Shown: positions 8,111 through 15,499, counted from the first letter of the stretch. The stretch is 18,320 nucleotides of DNA from an uncultured Ruminococcus sp. (GCA_902773165.1 CACYDO010000090.1:1-18320), one strand, 5' to 3'. Notes: a model not told the origin generated them from the sequence alone. Program-made: numbers and translations.

Positions 8111-8307
8111 GGGAGTATATTTTCGGACTTTTTATCCGTATATTCCCGAACAGAATAATATTTTATGTACTCCGGGATATCAGCGGTAACTCAATCTATT
8201 TTACACGCTTTGTCAAAGATTGTCAATATACGCCGCCCGGAAACAGGGAAATCAGTTTTACTTTAATTATAACTGAAGCTCTGTACGTCTTCGAAGTAAA
8301 ATTGATT
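8111..8307 (+). promoter_or_regulatory. structured asd leader, class unknown
   Basis: At the predicted transcript start, GGGAGTATA (8111-8119) pairs over 9 bp with 8139-8147, continued by CGGA/TCCG (8124-8127 with 8135-8138) around a 7-base loop. Near the gene a 14-bp stem with one G-U pair joins 8250-8263 to 8294-8307, with an inner GAAG/CTTC (8275-8278, 8289-8292). CCGGG at 8172-8176 could pair with CCCGG at 8312-8316 to close the whole middle region. The ribosome binding site AGAAAGGA (8324-8331) follows. I see no lysine-riboswitch or T-box core and no intrinsic terminator, so any control is more likely translational or by an unknown element. Bases 8011-8340 hold no protein gene. Confidence 0.5.
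8198..8226 (-). promoter_or_regulatory. queA promoter inside the asd leader
   Basis: On the minus strand TTGACA (8226 to 8221), a 17-base spacer and TAAAAT (8203 to 8198), near consensus. Predicted start near 8191. It faces the asd promoter, so each polymerase must cross the other promoter. Confidence 0.65.
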
Positions 8308-8340
8308 AATACCCGGAAAGAACAGAAAGGATTGACAAAC

Positions 8341-9417
8341 ATGAAGCAGTACAACGTAGGAATCATCGGAGCTACCGGCATGGTCGGCCAGCGCTTTGCA
8401 ACTCTGCTTGCAGATCACCCGTGGTTCAATGTGACCGCTCTGGCAGCAAGCGCAAGAAGCGCAGGCAAAACATACGAAGAAGCTGCCGGAAACAGATGGG
8501 CGCTTGCTATTCCCATGCCCGAAAAGCTTAAAGACATGGTAATTATTGATGCAGCCGACATCGAGGCAGTTACGAAGCTCGTTGACTTCGTATTCTGTGC
8601 GGTAGATATGAAAAAGGAAGATATCCGCGCTCTTGAAGAGGCTTATGCAAAGGCAGAATGCCCTGTTGTATCAAACAACTCGGCTCACCGCTTTACACCC
8701 GATGTTCCGATGATAATCCCCGAGATAAATCCGCAGCACCTTGATGTTATCGAGTCGCAGAGAAAGCGTCTCGGCACAAAGAAGGGCTTTGTTGCAGTTA
8801 AATCGAACTGCTCCCTCCAGAGCTACGTTCCGGCTATCCATCCCCTTATGGATATGGGCGTTACAAAGGTTCTTGCATGCACATATCAGGCTATCTCCGG
8901 CGCAGGAAAGACGTTTGAGCGCTGGCCTGAGATGGTAGACAATCTTATCCCCTACATCGGCGGCGAGGAAGAAAAGAGTGAGAAAGAGCCGCTCAAGATC
9001 TGGGGTAAGGTAGAAGACGGCGTTATCAAGCCGGCACAGGAGCCTTCTATCACATCGCAGTGCCTCAGAGTTCCTGTAAGCGACGGTCATACCGCTGCTG
9101 TTTTCGTATCATTCGATAAGAAGCCTGATCTCAACGAGATCCTTGACCGTTGGGCTAATTACAGCGGCGAGCCGCAGAAGCTTGGTCTTCCCAGCGCTCC
9201 GAAGCAGTTCCTTCACTACTTCACAGAGCCTGACAGACCGCAGATAAAGTCCGAGAGAAATCTTGAGGGCGGCATGGCTGTTTCCGTTGGCAGACTCAGA
9301 GAGGATACTCAGTATGATATCAAGTTCGTCTGCATGTCCCACAACACGCTTCGCGGCGCAGCAGGCGGCGCAGTTCTCCTTGCAGAGCTGCTCGCAGCAA
9401 AGGGCTACTTTGACTGA
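8341..9417 (+). CDS. asd: aspartate-semialdehyde dehydrogenase
   Basis: Reduces aspartyl phosphate to aspartate semialdehyde with NADPH, the branch-point step to lysine, diaminopimelate, threonine and methionine. The 358 residues start with the nucleotide-binding GIIGATGMVGQRF. The nucleophile is Cys157 in KSNCSLQSY, and YQAISGAGKTFERWPEM and RVPVSDGHTAAVFVSF carry the substrate region with a conserved His. The length and C-terminal HNTLRGAAGGAVLLAELL resemble the longer archaeal/fungal-type Asd also found in many Clostridia. The reading frame stays open up to 8074, but that extension overlaps the promoter. ATG 8341 has AGAAAGGA at 9 bases and begins the family match. The gene ends at a clear terminator and is a single unit before dapB. 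Confidence 0.96.
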   Translation: MKQYNVGIIGATGMVGQRFATLLADHPWFNVTALAASARSAGKTYEEAAGNRWALAIPMPEKLKDMVIIDAADIEAVTKLVDFVFCAVDMKKEDIRALEEAYAKAECPVVSNNSAHRFTPDVPMIIPEINPQHLDVIESQRKRLGTKKGFVAVKSNCSLQSYVPAIHPLMDMGVTKVLACTYQAISGAGKTFERWPEMVDNLIPYIGGEEEKSEKEPLKIWGKVEDGVIKPAQEPSITSQCLRVPVSDGHTAAVFVSFDKKPDLNEILDRWANYSGEPQKLGLPSAPKQFLHYFTEPDRPQIKSERNLEGGMAVSVGRLREDTQYDIKFVCMSHNTLRGAAGGAVLLAELLAAKGYFD

Positions 9418-9479
9418 TTGATATACAATACAAAAATGCGGTGTGGTTAAATAATCATATCGCTGAATAAATAATAATT

Positions 9480-9518
9480 GCAGCGAGGATATTCTGTTGA
9501 TCTCTTCGCTGCTTTTTT
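9480..9518 (+). terminator. intrinsic terminator of asd
   Basis: GCAGCGA (9480-9486) pairs with TCGCTGC (9506-9512) and TTTTTT (9513-9518) follows. It lies about 60 bases past the asd stop codon, between asd and the dapB promoter. Confidence 0.85.
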
Positions 9519-9619
9519 GCTCAATTTTTGCACAGTTCTATTATGTGACGCGTATTAAGCGATAATGAGCGATAAATATATCAGAATGGAAATTATAATA
9601 ATAACAATCGAAATAACAA

Positions 9620-9649
9620 TTGACACAATAATTTGTTGTGTGGTATAAT
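9620..9649 (+). promoter_or_regulatory. dapB promoter with extended -10
   Basis: TTGACA (9620-9625), 18-base spacer, TATAAT (9644-9649) preceded by TGG (9641-9643), an extended -10. Both hexamers are perfect. Predicted start near 9656, leader about 34 bases. Confidence 0.8.
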
Positions 9650-9689
9650 AAAATTGTTAATAAAAACTACAAATAAAGGGATGATAAAC

Positions 9690-10451
9690 ATGGTTAATTT
9701 TATTATGTCCGGCTGTAACGGAAGAATGGGTCAGGTTATCGCCGAGGCGGTAAATGAGCGCAGTGACGTCGCGCTTGTTTGCGGCGTTGATACGTTTACA
9801 GGCAAAAAAAACGACTTCCCCGTTTACACAGATTTTGAGTCTATTACGGAAAAGGCTGACGTTATCATTGATTTTTCAAATCCTTCTGCACTTGAAGGAA
9901 TGCTTAAATATGCGCTTGAAAATAATACGCCCTGCGTGATCTGCACAACGGGTTACAGCGACGAACAGCTTGCCGCTATCGACCGCGCCGCAGAAAAAAT
10001 TGCAATTTTCCGTTCGGGAAATATGTCGCTCGGAATCAATCTGCTTATCGAGCTTTCAAAAATGGCTTCTAAGGTTTTCGGTACGGATTTCGACGTAGAG
10101 ATCATTGAGAAGCACCATAAAATGAAAATAGACGCTCCTTCGGGCACGGCTATTATGATTGCCGACGGAATCGCTTCTGTCAGAGATGACGACCCGAAAT
10201 ATACATACGACCGCCACAGCGTCAGACAGAAAAGAGACAGCAGAGAGATCGGCATAAGCAGCATTCGCGGCGGCACGATCGTTGGTGAGCACGAGGTCAT
10301 CTTCGCAGGCAACAACGAGGTTCTTTCCATAACTCATCAGGCTCAGTCAAGAAGCCTGTTTGCCGTTGGCGCGATCAACGCGGCAGCATTTTTAGCCGGA
10401 AAGCCTGCCGGAAATTACGATATGTCCGATCTGCTCAAGGAAAGATATTGA
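9690..10451 (+). CDS. dapB: 4-hydroxy-tetrahydrodipicolinate reductase DapB
   Basis: Reduces the DapA product to tetrahydrodipicolinate in the lysine and diaminopimelate pathway, cytoplasmic. The protein has 253 residues, the usual size. The nucleotide-binding loop SGCNGRMGQ (7-15) opens the Rossmann fold. The catalytic signature EKHHKMKIDAPSGTA holds His142-His143 and Lys146. The later GIRGG-type segment SIRGGTIVGEHEV is also present. ATG 9690 follows AAAGGG by 9 bases; in-frame starts upstream (ATG 9681, or a codon at 9633) are rejected because the first touches the ribosome binding site and the second precedes the -10 box. It follows asd but has its own strong promoter. dapA, often a neighbour, is not in the window. 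ppk1 lies 114 bases downstream with no clear terminator between. Confidence 0.96.
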   Translation: MVNFIMSGCNGRMGQVIAEAVNERSDVALVCGVDTFTGKKNDFPVYTDFESITEKADVIIDFSNPSALEGMLKYALENNTPCVICTTGYSDEQLAAIDRAAEKIAIFRSGNMSLGINLLIELSKMASKVFGTDFDVEIIEKHHKMKIDAPSGTAIMIADGIASVRDDDPKYTYDRHSVRQKRDSREIGISSIRGGTIVGEHEVIFAGNNEVLSITHQAQSRSLFAVGAINAAAFLAGKPAGNYDMSDLLKERY

Positions 10452-10475
10452 TTTTAGAATCTACATTATTATTCG

Positions 10476-10547
10476 GAAATTGAAAATAACATAGTCTGTA
10501 ATAAACAGCTACGGTAATCACCGTATCGAAATAGTATTTTCAATTTC
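10476..10547 (+). promoter_or_regulatory. multi-branched inverted repeat before the ppk1 ribosome binding site
   Basis: A perfect 13-bp inverted repeat (10476-10488 with 10535-10547, starting GAAATTGAAAATA) encloses two small hairpins: CTGT/ACAG (10496-10499, 10505-10508) and ACGGT/ACCGT (10511-10515, 10520-10524). As RNA this gives a closed three-way junction ending four bases before GGAGG (10552-10556). It is AT-rich in the outer stem. No known riboswitch core is apparent. As DNA it could be an operator. Confidence 0.5.
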
Positions 10548-10565
10548 ACACGGAGGTATGTGGTA

Positions 10566-12683
10566 ATGGACGACCACAACATCATTAAGGGAAGGGGCAA
10601 AAAATTCCCGTATAACAACCGTCAGATCAGCTGGATGGATTTTAATTCCAGGGTAATGGAGGAGGCTTTTGAGAAGGAAAATCCCGTAATGGAGAGGGTA
10701 AATTTTCTTTCGATAACAGCTTCAAACCTTGACGAATTTATTATGGTCAGAGTCGCAGGAGTCCTCGATCAGATCGAACACGGAACGAAGGAAAGCGACC
10801 TTTCGGGGCTCACTCCGAAGCAGCAGTATTCACGTCTTTCGGAAAAAATACATGAGTTTTCCGAAAAACAGTACAGCTGCCTGAACCACTCTATTCTGCC
10901 TGTTCTGCGCAAGCACGGTATACATATCAAAAAAGTAAAGGAGCTTGACGAAAAGCAGCGTGCTTTTATCGACAAGTATTTCGACAAGGTAATATTCCCC
11001 GTTCTGACGCCTATGGCGGTGGATACGAGCAGGCCGTTCCCTTTGCTTTTAAACAAAAGCCTGAACATAGCGATTCGCCTGATGAACGACGAAAAGGAAA
11101 CCTTTTTTGCCGTTATGCAGGTTCCGAGCGTGCTTCCGCGCTTTATTGAGCTGCCCGAGGTCAGGGAGGGCGAACGCGATTTTATTTTGCTGGAGAATAT
11201 TATCACATCGCGTCTTGACGAGCTTTTTGAGCTGTTTAAGATCAAATCGTTCTGCCCGTTCCGCATTACGCGCGATTCCGATTTAGACATCGACGAGGAG
11301 GCTGACGATCTTCTCAGCGAGATAGAAAAATCCATTAAACAGCGCCGCAGAGGAAAGCCGATCAGATTGGAGATCTCTTCAAAATGCGACAAAAGACTGC
11401 GCGAATTCCTCATAGAAATGCTTGACGTTGATGAAAGTGAGATATATGAGTGCCGAGGACCGCTTGACCTTACGTTTCTTTCGAAATTTGCAAAAATATC
11501 AGGCTGCGAATCACTCTGCTTCAAGCCGATAAAGCCAGTGACGCCGTGCCCCGATTTTTACGGATACGACGATATTTTCCAGGCGATACGTGAGAAGGAC
11601 AGATTTGTTCACCATCCTTACGAGAGCTTTGACAGCGTGCTTTCATTTGTAAAGGCTGCTGCACGTGACGATAAGGTTCTTGCGATCAAGCAAACGCTTT
11701 ACCGCGTAAGCGGCAACTCCCCTATCGTAGCGGCACTGATAAAGGCTGCCGAAAACGGCAAGCAGGTCACTGTTCTGGTGGAGCTTAAAGCGCGCTTTGA
11801 CGAGGAAAACAATATCCATTGGGCGAAAAAGCTTGAAAAAGCCGGCTGCCACGTGGTTTACGGTCTTAGCGGACTGAAAACGCACTGCAAAATATGCCTT
11901 GTTGTAAGAAATGAAGAAGACGGAATCCGCCGATATCTGCACATGGGTACAGGTAATTACAACGACATTACTGCGCGTTTTTACACGGACATGGGTCTTT
12001 TCACCTGCAAGGAGGAATTCGGAGAGGACGCTTCCTCGCTGTTCAACGTGCTGACGGGCTACTCAATTCCGCCGCAGTACAATAAATTTATCGTTGCGCC
12101 GCACGGAATGAGATCATTCTTTGAAGATAAAATACGCAAAGAGATCGAAAATGCAAAAAATGGTCTGCCTTCGGGCATCACCGTAAAAATAAACTCGCTT
12201 GTAGATCCCCCGATAATCAAGCTTCTTTACGAGGCTTCAAAATCCAACGTTCCGGTCAGGCTGATTGTCCGCGGAATTTGCTGCCTGGTTCCCGGGATAG
12301 AAAAAACAAGCGAAAACATTGTTGTTCACAGTATTGTAGGGCAGCTTCTTGAACACAGCAGAATGTTCCGGTTTGAAAACGGCGGAGAACCGCAGATGTT
12401 CTTAGGCTCAGCCGACTGGATGCCGCGTAATCTCGACAAACGCGTTGAGCTTGTTTTTCCAGTTGAAGACGAGGATATTCACCGCCGCTGCGACGAGATC
12501 CTTGAAATTTTGTGGAATGATAACGTAAACACACGTATCCAGCTGCCGAACACAGATTACATAATGGTAGACCGCCGAGGAAAAAAGGCAAACAACTGTC
12601 AGGCGGAATTTGCCGTTATTGCAAAAAAATCACTTAAAAAGAAGATTACCGAAGCACAAGCTGAGAAACCGACTATGGTATAA
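10566..12683 (+). CDS. ppk1: polyphosphate kinase 1
   Basis: Reversibly polymerises the terminal phosphate of ATP into inorganic polyphosphate. The 705 residues match PPK1 size. The N-terminal region has NRQISWMDFNSRVMEEA and FLSITASNLDEFIMVRVAG. The C-terminal catalytic domains hold FVHHPYESFDSVLSFV, AIKQTLYRVSGNSPIV, VELKARFDEENNIHWAKKLE, GLKTHCKICLVV with the autophosphorylated His (His440), HMGTGNYNDITARFYTDMGL, and IVGQLLEHSRMFRF with the second His (His597). Start: ATG 10566 is 9 bases after GGAGG; a GTG at 10560 is too close. A different-frame ATG-TGG-TAA (10558-10566) overlaps the start. No promoter better than weak was found in the 114-base gap, so read-through from dapB is likely, through the inverted repeat noted at 10476-10547. 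Confidence 0.97.
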   Translation: MDDHNIIKGRGKKFPYNNRQISWMDFNSRVMEEAFEKENPVMERVNFLSITASNLDEFIMVRVAGVLDQIEHGTKESDLSGLTPKQQYSRLSEKIHEFSEKQYSCLNHSILPVLRKHGIHIKKVKELDEKQRAFIDKYFDKVIFPVLTPMAVDTSRPFPLLLNKSLNIAIRLMNDEKETFFAVMQVPSVLPRFIELPEVREGERDFILLENIITSRLDELFELFKIKSFCPFRITRDSDLDIDEEADDLLSEIEKSIKQRRRGKPIRLEISSKCDKRLREFLIEMLDVDESEIYECRGPLDLTFLSKFAKISGCESLCFKPIKPVTPCPDFYGYDDIFQAIREKDRFVHHPYESFDSVLSFVKAAARDDKVLAIKQTLYRVSGNSPIVAALIKAAENGKQVTVLVELKARFDEENNIHWAKKLEKAGCHVVYGLSGLKTHCKICLVVRNEEDGIRRYLHMGTGNYNDITARFYTDMGLFTCKEEFGEDASSLFNVLTGYSIPPQYNKFIVAPHGMRSFFEDKIRKEIENAKNGLPSGITVKINSLVDPPIIKLLYEASKSNVPVRLIVRGICCLVPGIEKTSENIVVHSIVGQLLEHSRMFRFENGGEPQMFLGSADWMPRNLDKRVELVFPVEDEDIHRRCDEILEILWNDNVNTRIQLPNTDYIMVDRRGKKANNCQAEFAVIAKKSLKKKITEAQAEKPTMV

Positions 12684-12866
12684 AACATATCACAAGTTTT
12701 TATCCACTTTTTTAAAAAGCGCCCAACGGAAGTACCTTTGGGTTATAGCAGGATTTGTGGCAGCGCTTCAAAAATGTACGTATATGCGGTGCTGCCTAAA
12801 CAATAAAAAAGCAGTATAGGAGTTTTTAGAAGCTCCCGAAAATAAATCAGTAAAGGGTGATAATGA
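12684..12866 (+). other. ppk1-pfkA gap with alternative hairpins
   Basis: No gene is supported here. CCCAA/TTGGG (12722-12726, 12738-12742) with an inner GG/CC forms one hairpin. GGCAGCGCT (12759-12767) pairs with GGTGCTGCC (12788-12796) with two wobbles in a second. AAGCGC (12717-12722) could instead pair with GCGCTT (12763-12768), excluding the second hairpin. No T run follows any of them. GGAG/CTCC (12819-12822, 12832-12835) is a short extra pair. The promoter of pfkA could not be fixed; a TGG-TATAAA extended -10 at 12676-12684 is the best candidate. Confidence 0.3.
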
Positions 12867-13946
12867 ATGAAAAGAATAGGTATCCTGACAAGCGGCGGCG
12901 ACTGCCAAGGTCTTAATGCAAGTATCAGAGGCGTTTCAAAGACACTGTACCACCACTACGGTGACAATGTGCAGATAGTCGGAATTATAGACGGCTACCG
13001 CGGTCTTATCAATGGCGACGCTAAAGAGCTTTCTCGCGACGACCTTTCGGGTCTTCTCACACGCGGCGGCACGATTTTGGGAACCTCCCGTCAGCCGTTC
13101 AAGCTCATGCGCGTTATCGACGAGGAAAACTCTGTCGATAAAGTAGCCGCTATGAAGGAAAACTACAAAAAGCTAAAGCTTGACTGCCTTGTAATTCTCG
13201 GAGGAAACGGAACTCAGAAATCTGCAAATATGCTTTCGCAGGAAGGACTGAATGTTGTCTCTCTGCCGAAGACGATCGACAACGATCTTTGGGGAACGGA
13301 TATGACCTTCGGTTTTCAGTCGGCTGTTGATATCGCTACTCAGGTAATCGACTGCATACACACAACGGCAACATCTCACGGCCGTGTGTTCATCGTTGAA
13401 GTAATGGGTCACAAGGTAGGCTGGCTGACGCTTTACGCAGGTATTGCAGGCGGCGCTGACGTTATCCTGATACCAGAGATACCTTACGACATTAATTCTG
13501 TCATCCGCACTGTTCAGCGCAGAAACGAGATGGGTAAAAACTTCTCTATCCTCGCAGTTGCAGAAGGCGCTGTTTCCAAGGATATCGCTGCACTGCCTAA
13601 AAAGAAGAAGAAGCAGGCTATGGCAGAGATGGTTTATCCGTCTATCTCCTATCAGATCGCAGCGGAGATCGAAGAAGCTACCGGTCAGGAGACCCGCGTA
13701 ACCGTTCCGGGTCACTTCCAGAGAGGCGGCAGCCCCGATGCTTACGACAGACTTATCTGCACACGTTTTGGTGTTGCAGCAGCAAATCTGATAATCAACA
13801 AGGATTACGGCAAGATGGTAGCGCTCAAGGGCACGGAGATCGTAGCTATTCCCCTTTCCGAAATAGCGGGAAAGCTAAAGGAAGTTCCGCCCGACTGCGA
13901 GATCGTCAAAGCTGCAAAAGATCTTGGAATCAGCTTCGGTGAATAA
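12867..13946 (+). CDS. pfkA: 6-phosphofructokinase, group III or pyrophosphate-type
   Basis: Phosphorylates fructose 6-phosphate in glycolysis; whether with ATP or pyrophosphate is not settled by sequence. The 359 residues are longer than E. coli PfkA (320). N-terminal LTSGGDCQGLNASIRG (8-22) is the phosphoryl-donor loop. GGNGT (112-116) corresponds to GGDGS of E. coli, so the metal-binding Asp103 is Asn114 here, while Gly104 is kept as Gly115. PKTIDND (134-140) has Lys135 where ATP enzymes have Gly124 and keeps the catalytic base Asp138. MGHKVGWL (180-187) replaces MGRHCGDL. Gly at 104 points to ATP and Lys at 124 to pyrophosphate, the mixed pattern described for group III enzymes. ATG 12867 follows AAAGGGTG (12852-12859). 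It follows ppk1 on the same strand, with no clear terminator between. Confidence 0.92.
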   Translation: MKRIGILTSGGDCQGLNASIRGVSKTLYHHYGDNVQIVGIIDGYRGLINGDAKELSRDDLSGLLTRGGTILGTSRQPFKLMRVIDEENSVDKVAAMKENYKKLKLDCLVILGGNGTQKSANMLSQEGLNVVSLPKTIDNDLWGTDMTFGFQSAVDIATQVIDCIHTTATSHGRVFIVEVMGHKVGWLTLYAGIAGGADVILIPEIPYDINSVIRTVQRRNEMGKNFSILAVAEGAVSKDIAALPKKKKKQAMAEMVYPSISYQIAAEIEEATGQETRVTVPGHFQRGGSPDAYDRLICTRFGVAAANLIINKDYGKMVALKGTEIVAIPLSEIAGKLKEVPPDCEIVKAAKDLGISFGE

Positions 13947-14026
13947 ATGCCGGCAGCATTATTTACTGTTACATCATGGAGAATATTAAATCATTAAAAA
14001 TTTATGAAGAATTTTTTGATAATTTA

Positions 14027-14055
14027 TTGACAAATTTGTCGTAACGTAGTATAAT
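14027..14055 (+). promoter_or_regulatory. birA promoter
   Basis: TTGACA (14027-14032), 17-base spacer, TATAAT (14050-14055): both hexamers and the spacing are consensus. Predicted start near 14061-14062. Confidence 0.85.
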
Positions 14056-14069
14056 GGTGTACAGTTTGA

Positions 14070-14130
14070 GGGTAATATAAGTTACTCACAGTGGGACAGC
14101 AGCCTTTGTGACGCTGTCCCATTGTTTTTT
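14070..14130 (+). terminator. leader with intrinsic terminator before birA, candidate attenuator
   Basis: TGGGACAGC (14092-14100) pairs perfectly with GCTGTCCCA (14113-14121), followed by TTGTTTTTT (14122-14130). It lies after the promoter and 16 bases before the birA ATG, so a transcript from that promoter must pass it. Two upstream pairings exclude each other: GGGTAA/TTACTC (14070-14075, 14082-14087) and TCACA/TGTGA (14086-14090, 14107-14111). The second also blocks the terminator stem. This is the geometry of an attenuator. The alternative is a stand-alone RNA of about 70 nt ending here. Confidence 0.7.
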
Positions 14131-14146
14131 ACGGAAGGATTAGAAT

Positions 14147-15121
14147 ATGACATTAAAGGAAAAAATACTTGAAAAACTATCTCACTCCGAAGATTATATC
14201 TCCGGGCAAAGCCTTGCAGAAGAATTCGGCGTATCACGCGCGGCCGTGTCTAAGGCTGTAAAAGCACTCCGCAGCGATGGCTACGGCGTAGATTCGGTCA
14301 ATAACAAGGGGCACAGACTCGTCTTCTCTGCCGACGCGCTGAACGCAGACGCAATACGCTCACAAATGAACAGCGACGCGCAAAATCTGGAGCTTTTCGT
14401 ACTTGAAAGCGTAGATTCCACGAACAACGAAGCAAAGCGCATGCTTGCCGACGGATTCTCAGATGACGCACTGATCGTTGCAAATGAGCAGACCGGCGGG
14501 CGCGGACGGCTTGGGCGAAGCTTCTACTCCCCAAAAAACACAGGGATTTATATGTCGTTTCTATATCAGAGCGAATTGAAGCTTTCTGACGCTGTAACGA
14601 TAACAACTGCGGCGGCGGTAGCGGTCGTCAGGGCTATTGAAGCTGTAACAGATATAATTCCCGAGATAAAATGGGTAAACGATGTTTATGCCAACGGCAA
14701 AAAGGTTTGCGGAATTCTAACAGAAGCTGTGAGCGACTTTGAAACGGGAACGGCAAAGAGCATTATTATAGGCATTGGCATAAATATTACTACAGAGAAT
14801 TTTCCTGATGATATCAAGGAAAGAGCTGCGTCGCTTGTCAGCACACAAACAAAAAAAACGCTTCGCAACGAGCTTATAGCACAGACCGCAAACGAGTTGA
14901 CTGCAATATACCGCACTCTGCCTGACAAATCATCGTTTATTGGCTGCTACAAAGATCATTCTATGATAATTGGAAAAGAAATTGATTTTTACGTTAATAA
15001 TAATAAGCAAAGCGGAACGGCTGTTGACATCAACGATGACGGCAGTCTGATCGTAGCCATGCAGGACGGCTCGAAAATTACTCTTTCAAGCGGAGAGGTT
15101 ACAGTTCGTCTGCACAGCTGA
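14147..15121 (+). CDS. birA: bifunctional biotin ligase/biotin operon repressor BirA
   Basis: Activates biotin to biotinyl-AMP and attaches it to a lysine of biotin carrier domains; class II forms also repress biotin genes. The 324 residues begin with a winged helix-turn-helix (about 1-60, SGQSLAEEFGVSRAAVSKAV), then the ligase domain with GGRGRLGR (117-124), the substrate-binding loop, and KWVNDVY plus GKKVCGILTE (175-193) including the catalytic Lys. The C-terminal SH3-like domain ends in DGSKITLSSGEVTVR. This is the size and order of class II BirA. ATG 14147 follows GGAAGGA (14133-14139). No biotin synthesis or transport gene is in the window. Expression is likely set by the terminator-containing leader just upstream. 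Confidence 0.96.
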   Translation: MTLKEKILEKLSHSEDYISGQSLAEEFGVSRAAVSKAVKALRSDGYGVDSVNNKGHRLVFSADALNADAIRSQMNSDAQNLELFVLESVDSTNNEAKRMLADGFSDDALIVANEQTGGRGRLGRSFYSPKNTGIYMSFLYQSELKLSDAVTITTAAAVAVVRAIEAVTDIIPEIKWVNDVYANGKKVCGILTEAVSDFETGTAKSIIIGIGINITTENFPDDIKERAASLVSTQTKKTLRNELIAQTANELTAIYRTLPDKSSFIGCYKDHSMIIGKEIDFYVNNNKQSGTAVDINDDGSLIVAMQDGSKITLSSGEVTVRLHS

Positions 15122-15174
15122 AAAAAATACTCCCGTATATCTGCGCGTCACCACAATAAGACATGAATTGTGGG

Positions 15175-15205
15175 CAGTTTGATATATAATATCAATATCA
15201 AACTG
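15175..15205 (+). promoter_or_regulatory. 11-bp perfect inverted repeat before the small membrane peptide
   Basis: CAGTTTGATAT (15175-15185) and ATATCAAACTG (15195-15205) are perfect partners around a 9-base spacer. A perfect TATAAT (15185-15190) lies within it, with only a weak -35 upstream, and the ribosome binding site starts two bases after it. If that box is used, the repeat would be an operator rather than an RNA hairpin. Confidence 0.55.
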
Positions 15206-15221
15206 AGCGGAGGTCTTTTTT

Positions 15222-15368
15222 ATGAAAGAAATCACAGAGTTTATGCGAACTATGGTAAGCGGAACAAGAACAGGCAACATCGCGTTAGGCGTCATGTTTG
15301 TCGTTATAGGTCTTCTTGGATTTGCACTTTTGAAGCTCAATGAAAAACGAAAGAACAAAAACGAATAA
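15222..15368 (+). CDS. 48-residue single-span membrane peptide
   Basis: A short gene of 48 codons with a strong start: GCGGAGG (15207-15213) eight bases before ATG 15222. The peptide begins MKEITEFMRTMVSGTRTGN, has one hydrophobic span (about 20-37, IALGVMFVVIGLLGFALL), and ends with a basic, Lys- and Asn-rich tail (KRKNKNE). It is therefore a likely membrane peptide with a cytoplasmic basic C terminus. I do not recognise a family. The gene stands between birA and degV with its own upstream inverted repeat, and the degV promoter begins 48 bases after its stop. A toxin-like or membrane-complex-subunit role is possible, but no partner gene or antisense RNA is evident. Confidence 0.7.
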   Translation: MKEITEFMRTMVSGTRTGNIALGVMFVVIGLLGFALLKLNEKRKNKNE

Positions 15369-15416
15369 TCATGCAATAATAAATTGTATATTTTCACACA
15401 AATTTATGAATTCTTG

Positions 15417-15445
15417 TTGATTTTATCGTTGTTTTTTGTTATAAT
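15417..15445 (+). promoter_or_regulatory. degV promoter
   Basis: TTGATT (15417-15422), 17-base spacer, TATAAT (15440-15445). Predicted start near 15452, giving a leader of about 250 bases that carries the repeat array. The rest of 15369-15704 holds no gene. Confidence 0.7.
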
Positions 15446-15499
15446 GTTTGTGTGCAATGGTGGAGTTAGTTCATACTTCCCGAATCAGACTGCGGCGCG

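Noticed and set aside
8074..8340. In-frame N-terminal extension of asd by 89 codons
   Set aside because: It would start with TTG inside the -35 box of the asd promoter; the family match and a good ribosome binding site begin at ATG 8341.
8109..8340. Lysine riboswitch or T-box before asd
   Set aside because: The conserved cores of these classes (for example the T-box GGNACC-type antiterminator) could not be found.
13945..13960. Hairpin AATGC/GCATT at the pfkA stop as terminator
   Set aside because: Five-base stem, no T run; too weak to call.
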